Below, piece by piece: positions 27,086-34,383 of a DNA stretch of 64,000 nucleotides; within the stretch, counting starts at the first letter, position 1; each line of letters starts with the position of its first letter. The notes under the pieces were generated by a model. That model did not search any database and had not been told where the DNA came from. It saw only the letters and a program-made list of their open reading frames with translations. The position numbers and the translations under genes were made by a program. This DNA is from Paludisphaera borealis (GTDB taxonomy: Bacteria; Planctomycetota; Planctomycetia; Isosphaerales; Isosphaeraceae): assembly GCF_001956985.1 (NCBI RefSeq), contig NZ_CP019082.1, positions 1,426,001-1,490,000 on the forward strand, in the 5' to 3' direction.

Positions 27086-27586
27086 CTACGGGGGCGTTCC
27101 AAATTCGGCCGAGTTCTTCAATTCGTCGAGGAACTCGAAAGAGCCGACTTCAAGGTATTCGTCGAGATGCTCCGCCAGGGAGAGGTCGCGGATGACCCTC
27201 TCTTCCGGAACCGGCCAGACTTGTCGCGTGACGGCGAAGCCCGACGCGACGCCGGCCGCGGCGATCAAGAGGCAGACCGCAAGCTTGAGGAAGGTCTCGC
27301 CCCATTTCTTCGCCGGAGCGTATCGGCTTTCAGCCCGCAGTTCGAGCGAGCGGACGTACGTCAGCGTCCGCTCGTGAAACTGTTCGGTGACCGTGGGGCG
27401 AGGGAGCGAATCGAGGACGTCCCAGGTCTTTTTGAGCAGCTCGACTTCGCGCCGGGCGGTCGCGCTGTGGGTCAGTTTGGTGGTCAGCGACCGCGATTCG
27501 ACCTCGGTCAGCTCGCCGTCGATGAACGCGACCAGATTCGCTCGTTCTTCCGGGTTCAAACGTTGCTGGTCCGCGCCCGCCGACAT
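27086..27586 (-). CDS. Anti-sigma-factor-like single-pass membrane protein
   Basis: A 166-residue protein. The N-terminal cytosolic part (about 10-60: NLVAFIDGELTEVESRSLTTKL) matches the fold pattern of anti-sigma domains ('Y.DGEL...E...') but lacks the H-x3-C-x2-C zinc residues. One membrane helix follows at about 97-117 (LKLAVCLLIAAAGVASGFAV), then a short acidic tail (LAEHLDEYLEVGSFEFLDEL). AGGAG lies 7 nt before the ATG. No sigma factor gene is adjacent, so its partner would be encoded elsewhere. It heads the run to the hypothetical gene and ribD. Confidence 0.75.
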   Translation of the reverse strand: MSAGADQQRLNPEERANLVAFIDGELTEVESRSLTTKLTHSATARREVELLKKTWDVLDSLPRPTVTEQFHERTLTYVRSLELRAESRYAPAKKWGETFLKLAVCLLIAAAGVASGFAVTRQVWPVPEERVIRDLSLAEHLDEYLEVGSFEFLDELKNSAEFGTPP

Positions 27587-27717
27587 GCACGACTCCTGAG
27601 GCCCGATTCGAGTCCGTCGGGGGGACGGACGCGATGCAGATCCGACTCGAATGGTGGCCGGGCAAGGCGCTCGGCACCACCGCCGTCCACCGTTCGACTT
27701 TCAAAGGGGAGGCTTGA

Positions 27718-27810
27718 CTATCCCGGCATACCCATGCCGCCGCCCATGCCACCGCCCATGCCGCCCATGCCGCCCATGCCCATGCCACCCATGCCGCCGC
27801 CGCGTCGTCC
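27718..27810. repeat. Tandem CCCATGCCG-type codon repeat
   Basis: Imperfect repeats of CCCATGCC(G/A)CC on the plus strand encode the Gly/Met tail of the secreted protein on the minus strand. They are a likely site of length variation. Confidence 0.8.
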
Positions 27811-28290
27811 GCCGCCGGTTCTGCGACCGGCGGTCGCGGTGTTGGCATTCGGGCCGCGACCGGCTCTCAGGGTGGGGTAGTACTGCGTGGCTCGGCCGTA
27901 ATAGAGGGAAGGACCGGAGCCGTCGGCGTTTGACGGGTTTTGGGCGAATCTGTGGGCGGAGCCGAGACGCTCTTTGCCCTGCTGTTGCGAGTAGGGTTTG
28001 AGGGGGTCGTACTCGGAATCGGTGTAAGGCGAAACCGGGTTGTAAAGGGTCGGGCGCTGGAGGGTCGCGTAATACTGGCGTTGCTGGACGGCCTGATTGA
28101 TGGCGTCGTCCGGGCGAGGCCGCATGGCCTGCATCTGCTGATTGGGCAGATAGTAGGCGTAGTAAAACGCGAAAGGATCGGAAGCGATGTCTCCGATCGT
28201 CGTCGTTTGCGCCTGCACCGTCGAGGGGGTGAAGATGGCCCCGACGCCCAGAACGAACAGGGCCGCGCCGCGAAAGCCTGAGCGAATCAT
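27718..28290 (-). CDS. Secreted protein with Gly-Gly-Met repeat tail
   Basis: A 190-residue protein. The signal peptide (GFRGAALFVLGVGAIFTPSTVQA) is followed by a Tyr/Gln/Pro/Asn-rich region (YYAYYLPNQQMQAMRP, QQRQYYATLQRPTLYN). The tail from about residue 160 to the end is almost only Gly and Met in GGM/GMGG repeats after an RR-rich patch. Such GGM-tailed secreted proteins recur in planctomycetes; their role is unknown. The ATG at 28290 is chosen for its GGAGAGGGG ribosome site and signal peptide; an upstream in-frame start adds 35 non-signal residues. It is monocistronic. Confidence 0.75.
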   Translation of the reverse strand: MIRSGFRGAALFVLGVGAIFTPSTVQAQTTTIGDIASDPFAFYYAYYLPNQQMQAMRPRPDDAINQAVQQRQYYATLQRPTLYNPVSPYTDSEYDPLKPYSQQQGKERLGSAHRFAQNPSNADGSGPSLYYGRATQYYPTLRAGRGPNANTATAGRRTGGGRRGGGMGGMGMGGMGGMGGGMGGGMGMPG

Positions 28291-28427
28291 GGATGCCACC
28301 CCTCTCCTGAAGAACGACCGTGAAGGGAAAACCGTATCCTGATGCGCAATTTCGGTCGGAAGATGCACTCGACGCGAGCGCAAAGCTTCGCTCAAAGTGC
28401 GCTCTGCTCCCCTCTTCTCTTCCTTTC

Positions 28428-28435
28428 AGTATAAT
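28428..28435. promoter_or_regulatory. Overlapping -10-like elements between divergent genes
   Basis: TATAAT on the plus strand (28430-28435) overlaps TATACT on the minus strand (28433-28428) in the gap between the GGM-tail gene and the small membrane-protein gene. No convincing -35 is seen for either. Confidence 0.3.
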
Positions 28436-28585
28436 CGAACAATGCGCCCGGGCAATGCGTGCGAAACCATCGCAACACACGTTTCCACGAACAGCGCCGG
28501 TCGACGATCATACCGGACCCGCAGCCGGCGGCTTTCAAGGATCGCGAATCGTCCCGAGCCAGGCACTGGAAAAGGAGGACGCCGA

Positions 28586-28861
28586 ATGGGCGTCGTGAGG
28601 TTCATCAACGAGGCGGCCCCCGGGCTGTTCGCCATGGAGGGGCTGACGGGGGCTTCCTACTATTTCGGTCTGGCGGTGCTGGTGGTCGCGATGATCTGGG
28701 GAGCGGTCCTCGCCTACCGATCCTGGGAGGAAGCGCATGAGGACCTTGATCCGGCCACGCGCGACGAGCTGCTCGACGTTTTCGAACAGGCGCGCGCCGA
28801 CGGCGAGCTCGACGAAGACGAGCTCGCCCGCGTCCGCAGCCGACTCGATCGCGGCGAGTAG
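28586..28861 (+). CDS. Small membrane protein with C-terminal acidic helical domain
   Basis: A 91-residue protein with a GGAGG ribosome site 6 nt upstream. One membrane helix (about 27-47, YYFGLAVLVVAMIWGAVLAY) is followed by a charged segment, LDVFEQARADGELDEDELARVRSRL. This resembles SHOCT-type short C-terminal motifs, where 'G.ldeeEf...r.rL' is the pattern. The function is unknown. It converges on lpxA with a 31-nt gap. Confidence 0.7.
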   Translation: MGVVRFINEAAPGLFAMEGLTGASYYFGLAVLVVAMIWGAVLAYRSWEEAHEDLDPATRDELLDVFEQARADGELDEDELARVRSRLDRGE

Positions 28862-28892
28862 TAGGCGGCGACGACCGCGTCGGGCCCGCGCG

Positions 28893-29717
28893 TCACTGGA
28901 TGTCGTAATTGCCCCGCTCGTTGGAGCGCGCGGGGTTGACTCCGAGTTTCGAATGGCGGATGAAGTCGAGGAATTCCGCGACCTCGGCGATCTCTCCGAA
29001 ATCCTGTTCGACCCGGTCCAGCGCCGACGAGATCGGGCGGCCCTCGCGATACAGCACCCGATACGCTTGCCTGAGTGCGTTGATCGACGCGGTCGACGCC
29101 CCCGACCGCCGCAGGCCGACGAGGTTCAGCCCGGTCACACAGTTGTAACCCTGCTGGAGGATGAACGGCGGGATGTCCTTCGTGGAGGACGACATGCCGC
29201 CGAGCATGGCCAGACGGCCGACCCGAACACGCTGCTGAACGGCGGTGTTGCCCGACAGGATGCAGTCGTTTCCAAGGGTGACGTGCCCCGCGACCAGGGC
29301 GTTGTTGACGATCGTGCAGCCGTTTCCGACCCGGACGTCGTGGCCCAGGTGGGAGTTGCACATGAACAGGTTGCGGTCGCCGACCGTCGTCACGCCGTTG
29401 CCTTGCACCGTGCCGCGATGGACCGTGACGAATTCACGGAAGACGTTGCCGTCGCCGATCTCCAGTCCCGTGGGCTCGTCGCCGTAGCCTCGGTGCTGCG
29501 GGCTCTTGCCCAGGACGGCGCCGTGGCCCACGAAATTGTCGCGGCCCATCCGCAGCGGGCCGTTGAGGCAGGCGTGCGATTCGATGACGCACCCCGGCCC
29601 CACCTCCACCGGCCCCTCGATGATCGCGTAGGCGCCGACTTGAACGTCGGGCGCGAGGATCGCATCGGGATCGACGATGGCCGTCGCGTGAATCTGTTCC
29701 GAATAAATCGTTGCCAT
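28893..29717 (-). CDS. lpxA: Acyl-ACP--UDP-N-acetylglucosamine O-acyltransferase LpxA
   Basis: A 274-residue left-handed beta-helix acyltransferase that performs the first step of lipid A synthesis in the cytosol. The hexapeptide repeats are clear (VGAYAIIEGPVEVGPGCVIES and onward), with the catalytic-histidine context CNSHLGHDVRVGNGCTI and the FREFVTVHRGT block of LpxA. The C-terminal helical bundle begins about QGYNCVTGLNLVGLRRSG, also characteristic. GGAGG lies about 11 nt before the ATG at 29717. It is not in an lpx operon here. It implies that this organism makes lipid A, consistent with a diderm planctomycete. Confidence 0.95.
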   Translation of the reverse strand: MATIYSEQIHATAIVDPDAILAPDVQVGAYAIIEGPVEVGPGCVIESHACLNGPLRMGRDNFVGHGAVLGKSPQHRGYGDEPTGLEIGDGNVFREFVTVHRGTVQGNGVTTVGDRNLFMCNSHLGHDVRVGNGCTIVNNALVAGHVTLGNDCILSGNTAVQQRVRVGRLAMLGGMSSSTKDIPPFILQQGYNCVTGLNLVGLRRSGASTASINALRQAYRVLYREGRPISSALDRVEQDFGEIAEVAEFLDFIRHSKLGVNPARSNERGNYDIQ

Positions 29718-29975
29718 CGCCCTATCCTCCGTGCCGGCGACTCCGTTCCAGGCGCCATTCGCCATCACTTGGAATCGGATTTCCGGAACGAACGTCTTGA
29801 GCCAAACGTGACGGGGCGAACGGTTGAGCCGGCGCGGCGGGATGTGCCGAGCCAGCGCCGAAACCTCTCGGAGCCGCGACCGCTCCCACAGCCCGGCCGG
29901 ATGGGCTTCCTTCGACGGCGCTTCGTCGGTCGGCTCCGCTGGTCGAGGTTCGAGGGGGAATCCTCGAAACCGGTG

Positions 29976-30004
29976 TTGGACGGGGCGCGAGCCCAGCCTA
30001 TAAA
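29976..30004 (+). promoter_or_regulatory. Putative promoter of the alpha/beta hydrolase gene
   Basis: TTGGAC (29976-29981) and TATAAA (29999-30004) are spaced exactly 17 nt apart, ending 93 nt before the ATG at 30098. Confidence 0.5.
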
Positions 30005-30097
30005 TCGACCGCCGTCCGCTGTGACGGATCTCCCGCCTCAGCCGGTTCGATCCTGACTCGTCGGATGCGAGCTTCGCTTCGTTCTAAGGAGGGTGCG

Positions 30098-31000
30098 ATG
30101 GCTGTCGGCTTTGGGTCCAGGACGTTCCGTCGCCGCGTCGTCGCGCTGGCGGCGACTGGTTTCATGTGCCTTTACGCGATGATTTCGTGTCTGACCGCCG
30201 AGCGCCTGACTCGGGCGACGAATCATCCCTTGACCTTCGATCCGCACCAGCTCAGCCGAGACGCGGCGCCGTGGCAGACGCGGACGCAGGACGGCCTGAC
30301 GCTTCGCGGCTGGCGACTGCCGACGGCCGAGCATCGTCATCTGATCGTCCTGGTGCACGGCATGTGGAGTTCGTGGCTGGAAATGGCGGGCCTGGGCCGC
30401 GACCTCCACAATCAGGGGTACGACGTGCTCCTCTTCGATCTCCGCGGCCACGGCCAGAGCGATCCGTCGCGGCTCTCGCTGGGGAGCCGCGAGCGCGCCG
30501 ACTTGCGGGCGGTGATGCGCTGGGCGCTCGCGGAGGGCTACGAGGAGGATCGGATCGGCTGGCTCGGCTATTCGATGGGGGCGTCGACCCTGATGCTGGA
30601 GGCCGCGCACAATCCCTCCATCCAGGCCGCCGTGATCGACAGCCCCTACGGCGACCTCCCCGCCCTGCTCAAGACCCAGTTGAGCAAGCACAGCCGGCTG
30701 CCGAGCTGGTTCAATCCGGGAATTCTGACGGCCGCGCGGCTGCTCTACGGGCTGCGCACGGACGAACTCGTCCCCATTCAGGCCGCGGCCTCCTGGGGGG
30801 ACCGTCCCTTACTGTTGATCCACGGCGAATCCGACTCGATCGTTCCGGTCGCGCAGGCGCTTCGACTCAGCCGCGCCGCCGGGGCGTCGTGCCTCACCCT
30901 GACGCTGCCGGGCGTCGAGCACGTCCAGGCCTACCGGACCTACCCCAAGAAGTACGTCAGCCTGATCACCGAGTTCTTCCACGACCATCTCAGCCCGTGA
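30098..31000 (+). CDS. Alpha/beta hydrolase, membrane-anchored or exported
   Basis: A 300-residue serine hydrolase. The basic N-terminus (RTFRRR) and hydrophobic helix VVALAATGFMCLYAMISCL suggest a membrane anchor or signal. The fold landmarks are LVHGMWSSW (oxyanion loop), DLRGHGQSD, nucleophile elbow GYSMGAS, acid HGESDSIVP and the histidine in GVEHVQAY. An ester or acyl substrate is likely; specificity is unknown. AGGAGGG precedes the ATG by 6 nt. It is monocistronic behind a good promoter candidate. Confidence 0.88.
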   Translation: MAVGFGSRTFRRRVVALAATGFMCLYAMISCLTAERLTRATNHPLTFDPHQLSRDAAPWQTRTQDGLTLRGWRLPTAEHRHLIVLVHGMWSSWLEMAGLGRDLHNQGYDVLLFDLRGHGQSDPSRLSLGSRERADLRAVMRWALAEGYEEDRIGWLGYSMGASTLMLEAAHNPSIQAAVIDSPYGDLPALLKTQLSKHSRLPSWFNPGILTAARLLYGLRTDELVPIQAAASWGDRPLLLIHGESDSIVPVAQALRLSRAAGASCLTLTLPGVEHVQAYRTYPKKYVSLITEFFHDHLSP

Positions 31001-31126
31001 CGTGGTCGTTACGCCGGTAGGGTCTGATTAAGCTGGTGACGGCGCGCAAGCGAAGACCGACCTGGCGGCGTACACCCCCGGTCGGCCTCGTCGAGTCGTT
31101 GTTTTCCAGGGAAGATCCCGACGGGA

Positions 31127-31360
31127 TCAGGGCCCAAGGCCGCCGTGGGTGCGGAACGGCGTCATGTGCGAAGGCTGATCGAGGAACCAGAAGCGTTCCC
31201 AATCGTCGCCCGCCTGCCGCAGGTTTTCCGATTCGTTGAGCAGTTCTTCAACGCGCTTGGGCTTGTAGGCCGCGTATCGCGGCAGAGGCACAGGCGCACA
31301 ACCCTCGAAGAGTGCGAGGGAGGCGACCATGATGGCCAGGGCCGCCAGAAGTTTTCGCAT
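31127..31360 (-). CDS. Short lipoprotein-like peptide
   Basis: A 77-residue protein. The hydrophobic leader MRKLLAALAIMVASLALFEG ends at a Cys, giving a lipoprotein-like but non-canonical lipobox (FEGC). The mature part is only about 57 residues and ends WFLDQPSHMTPFRTHGGLGP. From memory, short planctomycete peptides often carry a similar 'QPSHxTPxRxHGG' end; the function is unknown. A strong GGGAGGAG site lies 6 nt before the ATG. It lies downstream of the HU gene in the same direction. Confidence 0.72.
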   Translation of the reverse strand: MRKLLAALAIMVASLALFEGCAPVPLPRYAAYKPKRVEELLNESENLRQAGDDWERFWFLDQPSHMTPFRTHGGLGP

Positions 31361-31402
31361 GTCGGGCTCCTCCCGCTTTCGATGATCACGCGAACCAGTC
31401 TC

Positions 31403-31423
31403 GCCAGGCAATCCTTGCCTGGC
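31403..31423 (-). terminator. Hairpin between HU and lipoprotein genes
   Basis: A 9-bp perfect stem (GCCAGGCAA / TTGCCTGGC) with a 3-nt loop, about 104 nt after the HU stop. A second hairpin-forming segment (GGCTTG...CAAGCC) lies at 31435-31469. Both lack U-tracts. Confidence 0.4.
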
Positions 31424-31526
31424 TCTGATCCGTGGGCTTGCGCCAGGGCCTCCGCCCTCGGCTCAAGCCGAAACCCCCATCTTGCAGGGCCTTGCGCATC
31501 GACCTCGAAGCCGCCCCGGCGTTCGC

Positions 31527-31910
31527 TTAATCCTTGGCGGCCTGACGTTGAGCTTCGGCGACCGGTTCGATGGGTCCGTTGCCATCTAGATCGGCATCTG
31601 AACCGTCTTCCAATAGGGGAAGATTGTCCGGATTCATCTTTCGGACGAGTTCTTCCATTTCTTTGCCCGGTTTGAAGGTCACCACGTTTTTCGACGGGAC
31701 GTAGACCTTGTCCCCGGTACGGGGGTTGCGCGCCTTGCGCGGGGCTCGCCGCTTGACCTCGAAGACGCCGAAATTGCGAAGCTCGATCCGTCCCTCGGAA
31801 ACCAGAGTCTGGATGATCGCGTCGAGGGTCCGCTGAACGATGTCCTTGGTCTTGAGCTGCGTCAGACCGATGTCCTCGGATATTTTCTTCACGATCTCTT
31901 TTTTCGTCAC
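31527..31910 (-). CDS. HU/IHF-family DNA-binding protein with acidic tail
   Basis: A 127-residue nucleoid protein. Residues 1-92 are a complete HU/IHF fold: [17 protein letters not shown], then the beta-arm [22 protein letters not shown] with the intercalating Pro-containing tip, and [14 protein letters not shown] further 35 residues are acidic ([19 protein letters not shown]), unlike the Lys-rich tails of many large HU variants. The GTG at 31910 is chosen because it gives the conserved family N-terminus and has GGAG 9 nt upstream; a GTG 12 nt earlier is also possible. A strong promoter lies about 56 nt upstream. Confidence 0.93.
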   Translation of the reverse strand: MTKKEIVKKISEDIGLTQLKTKDIVQRTLDAIIQTLVSEGRIELRNFGVFEVKRRAPRKARNPRTGDKVYVPSKNVVTFKPGKEMEELVRKMNPDNLPLLEDGSDADLDGNGPIEPVAEAQRQAAKD

Positions 31911-31965
31911 GATGGCGATCTCCACGATGGCGCGGTCCGCTCGCTGGCGAGCGTAGAACGGCTCA

Positions 31966-31994
31966 AATGTATTTGCCACATAGGTTAGTGTCAA
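31966..31994 (-). promoter_or_regulatory. Strong putative promoter of the HU gene
   Basis: Minus strand: a perfect TTGACA (31994-31989), a 17-nt spacer and TACATT (31971-31966). The predicted transcript starts near 31959, giving a leader of about 49 nt. Confidence 0.6.
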
Positions 31995-32064
31995 GCAAAA
32001 ACCCCCCTCAAGTCGCTCCGGGAGGCGTCTCCAGCGGGTCGATGGGCGGGGCGGGCGAGCGATT

Positions 32065-32610
32065 TCAGGGCTGGCGACCGGGGGGGGCCGACGAGCCGGT
32101 GATCGGCGAGGCGAGGCCGACCACTTCCCCGGGCTCGCGGGGGTCGAAAAGCTCGCCCGACGCGTACGCCGGGGCAAGGTGGCGATGCAGGGGCGCGTAG
32201 TTCCAGGGCCATCCCCGCTGGTCGGTGAGTTCCTTAAGACGAGTTAAGAATCGCTCGGTGAGGACGGGCGCCTGCGCGTCGTACCGGGGGTCGCAGAAGT
32301 AGACCCGGCAGCCGAGTGGGCGGGCTTCCCGCGCGGTGCACCGTCCTTGGCGGTCTTGCCACGGGCAGGTCGCTCCTGGATCGAACGGTCGGGCGGTGGG
32401 CGGGGCGTCGGCGATCAAGACCGCCGCTTCGGCCGCGGAAAGGAACAGCGTGTGGCCGTATTCCTCGAACCGGCAGCAGCGGCCGCTGAGCTGGCAGACC
32501 GGGGCGAGGTCGGCGACGGCCTGATCAAGCTCGCCGTAGAGCGTGCGGAGGGGAAGACGGGCTTCGTCGGCGAGGCTCGTCGTGGGTTGCGGGAGAGGTT
32601 CCGTGGTCAT
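32065..32610 (-). CDS. YkgJ-family Cys-cluster (zinc/iron-chelating) protein
   Basis: A 181-residue protein with the CxxCxxCC-type cluster of the YkgJ family. Here it is [20 protein letters not shown], followed by [25 protein letters not shown]. Family members are thought to bind zinc or an iron-sulphur centre; the cellular role is not settled. The ATG at 32610 overlaps the stop codon of the upstream gene (ATGA), so the two are translationally coupled. Two members of the same family in one operon suggests a hetero-pair. The C-terminal 40 residues are Pro/Gly-rich. Confidence 0.85.
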   Translation of the reverse strand: MTTEPLPQPTTSLADEARLPLRTLYGELDQAVADLAPVCQLSGRCCRFEEYGHTLFLSAAEAAVLIADAPPTARPFDPGATCPWQDRQGRCTAREARPLGCRVYFCDPRYDAQAPVLTERFLTRLKELTDQRGWPWNYAPLHRHLAPAYASGELFDPREPGEVVGLASPITGSSAPPGRQP

Positions 32611-33032
32611 ATGCGAACCATCCCGATCGACGTGATGATCTCGTCGGCGGTGTAGTGACGGCCCTTGCCTGAGCCGGGGCAGATCTCGGTGACCCTCTGC
32701 CAGTCTTCCGGGGTCTCGACGTTCTCTTCCCAGAACGGCCAGGTCCGACATTGCACCGGCCGGGCCGAGTAGACCGTGCAGCCGGCCTTCGAATCCCAGA
32801 AGATGCAGTCGCCCCCCGGCCGTTCGATCAGGCTGTAACGGCTGCCGACCTGCCGCACGAATCGAGTCGAGAATTCGTCGATCGACTCGCCCCGGAACTC
32901 GGCCAGCCGGGCGACCTCCTCAACCGTCACCCAGACGTACCCCGGCGCGCCGGTGCAGCACGCGCCGCATTTCGTGCAGGTGAAGGACAACCCGTCGCGA
33001 TACCACGGCTCATCCTCTTGACGACCACTCAT
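32607..33032 (-). CDS. YkgJ-family Cys-cluster protein
   Basis: A 141-residue protein with an intact cluster: FTCTKCGACCTGAPGYVWVT, then CIFWDSKAGCTVYSARPVQC and CPGSG near the C-terminus. The motif C-x2-C-x2-CC and the later C-x(n)-C...C residues are the metal ligands typical of the family. The ribosome site before the ATG at 33032 is weak (TTTTGGATG). It is the first gene of a two-gene operon with the overlapping paralogue downstream. Confidence 0.88.
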   Translation of the reverse strand: MSGRQEDEPWYRDGLSFTCTKCGACCTGAPGYVWVTVEEVARLAEFRGESIDEFSTRFVRQVGSRYSLIERPGGDCIFWDSKAGCTVYSARPVQCRTWPFWEENVETPEDWQRVTEICPGSGKGRHYTADEIITSIGMVRI

Positions 33033-33222
33033 ATTGCATCCAAAATTGTTGATGTGCTGTCGTCGCGGGTCCTCTGCGTCCAGTCTACCAACCTGGTGGT
33101 CCGGCGGCAATTCCGCCGTTTCCAAGGTGATGAAAAGCCAGGGGTTGTGTTAAAGTGGGAGGGTGACGCCGGGGCCGGCGAGCTGGTCGAAAGCAGCCTC
33201 GGCTTTGAGAATGGAGGCCGTC

Positions 33223-34365
33223 GTGGCAACCGACAAGAGCCCGATCGATCGGGTGGTGCTGACGCATATTCAGATTCCGCTCAAGGAGCCTTGTCCGGGA
33301 GACGAAGGCGAGGCGCCGGTCAAAAACGCGATCGTGGTGACCGTCGAGACGTCCAGCGGCGTCGCCCACGGCGAAAGCTCGCCGGCCTCGGTCTCGTCCG
33401 GCGGGTCGGTCGAGGGATGCTGGAACGATCTGGCCGGATCGATCGCCCCCAGCCTGCTCGGCGCGACCGTCGATTCGACGCGCCGGATCGCCGAAATCGC
33501 GTCGTCGTGGCGGACGAGCCGGACCGCCGCCGCCGGGGCCGAGACCGCGCTCTGGGACCTGCTCGGCCAGGCGCACCGCGCGACCGTCGCCCAGCTTCTC
33601 GGGGCCGACGACGCCCAGGCCGTCCGGGGGGTTCAATCGGGCCTGGTGATGGGTCTTTATCCCTCGGTCGTCGAGCTGCTCAAGGCCATCGAACCGCATC
33701 TGGACGAAGGCTACAGGCGGCTCAAGATCCGGATCGCCCCCGGCCACGACGTGGAGTTCGTCCGCGCGGTCCGACAGCACTTCGAGGACGTCCCGCTCAT
33801 GGTCGACGGCGGCGGAGCGTACACGACGGCCGACCTCGACCTCTTCCGCGAGCTGGACGACCTCGACCTGCTCATGATCGAACAGCCGTTCGCGGCCGAC
33901 GACGTCGACGGGCTCGCCGTCTTGCAGAAAGAGCTGGCCACGCCGATCTGTCTCGACGAGACCGCCGAGTCCCACGACCAGACCGCCGAGGCGATCCGCC
34001 GTGGCGCCTGTCGGATCGTCAGTCTGAAGATCCAGCGCACCGGTGGCCTGGGGCCGGCCCGGGCGATCCACGACCTCTGCTTTCAGCAAGGGGTCGCCTG
34101 CTGGGTCGGTTCGACGCCCGAGCTGGGCTTGGGCCAGGCGTACGGCGTCCACCTCGCGACACTGGCCAATTCGAAGTATCCCGCCGACCTCGAACCGAGC
34201 GCCCGGTGGTTCGTCGACGACTACGTCGCGCCGGTCTTCGAGCTGTCGTCCCCCGGCCTCTTCGCCGTCCCCGATCGACCCGGCGTCGGCTTCCAGGTCG
34301 ACCCCCAGAAGCTCCGGCGCTATCAGGTGCGCCAGGAGACGTTCAGCCGCAGTACTTCCGCCTGA
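33223..34365 (+). CDS. N-acylamino acid racemase / o-succinylbenzoate synthase-like enolase-superfamily enzyme
   Basis: A 380-residue enolase-superfamily enzyme of the NSAR/OSBS group. The landmarks in order are RRLKIRIAPGHDVEFV (beta-2 lysine of the KxK pair), LMVDGGGAY (metal Asp), LMIEQPFAADD (metal Glu), ICLDETAES (metal Asp) and VSLKIQRTGGL (beta-6 lysine). Group members make o-succinylbenzoate for menaquinone, racemise N-acyl amino acids, or do both. No men genes are adjacent; the neighbour is an exported amidohydrolase, which fits a catabolic or racemase role. The GTG at 33223 is chosen for its GGAGG site 5 nt upstream; an ATG 12 nt earlier is possible. Confidence 0.85.
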   Translation: MATDKSPIDRVVLTHIQIPLKEPCPGDEGEAPVKNAIVVTVETSSGVAHGESSPASVSSGGSVEGCWNDLAGSIAPSLLGATVDSTRRIAEIASSWRTSRTAAAGAETALWDLLGQAHRATVAQLLGADDAQAVRGVQSGLVMGLYPSVVELLKAIEPHLDEGYRRLKIRIAPGHDVEFVRAVRQHFEDVPLMVDGGGAYTTADLDLFRELDDLDLLMIEQPFAADDVDGLAVLQKELATPICLDETAESHDQTAEAIRRGACRIVSLKIQRTGGLGPARAIHDLCFQQGVACWVGSTPELGLGQAYGVHLATLANSKYPADLEPSARWFVDDYVAPVFELSSPGLFAVPDRPGVGFQVDPQKLRRYQVRQETFSRSTSA

Positions 34366-34383
34366 CCCTTGATGAAAGGTTCG

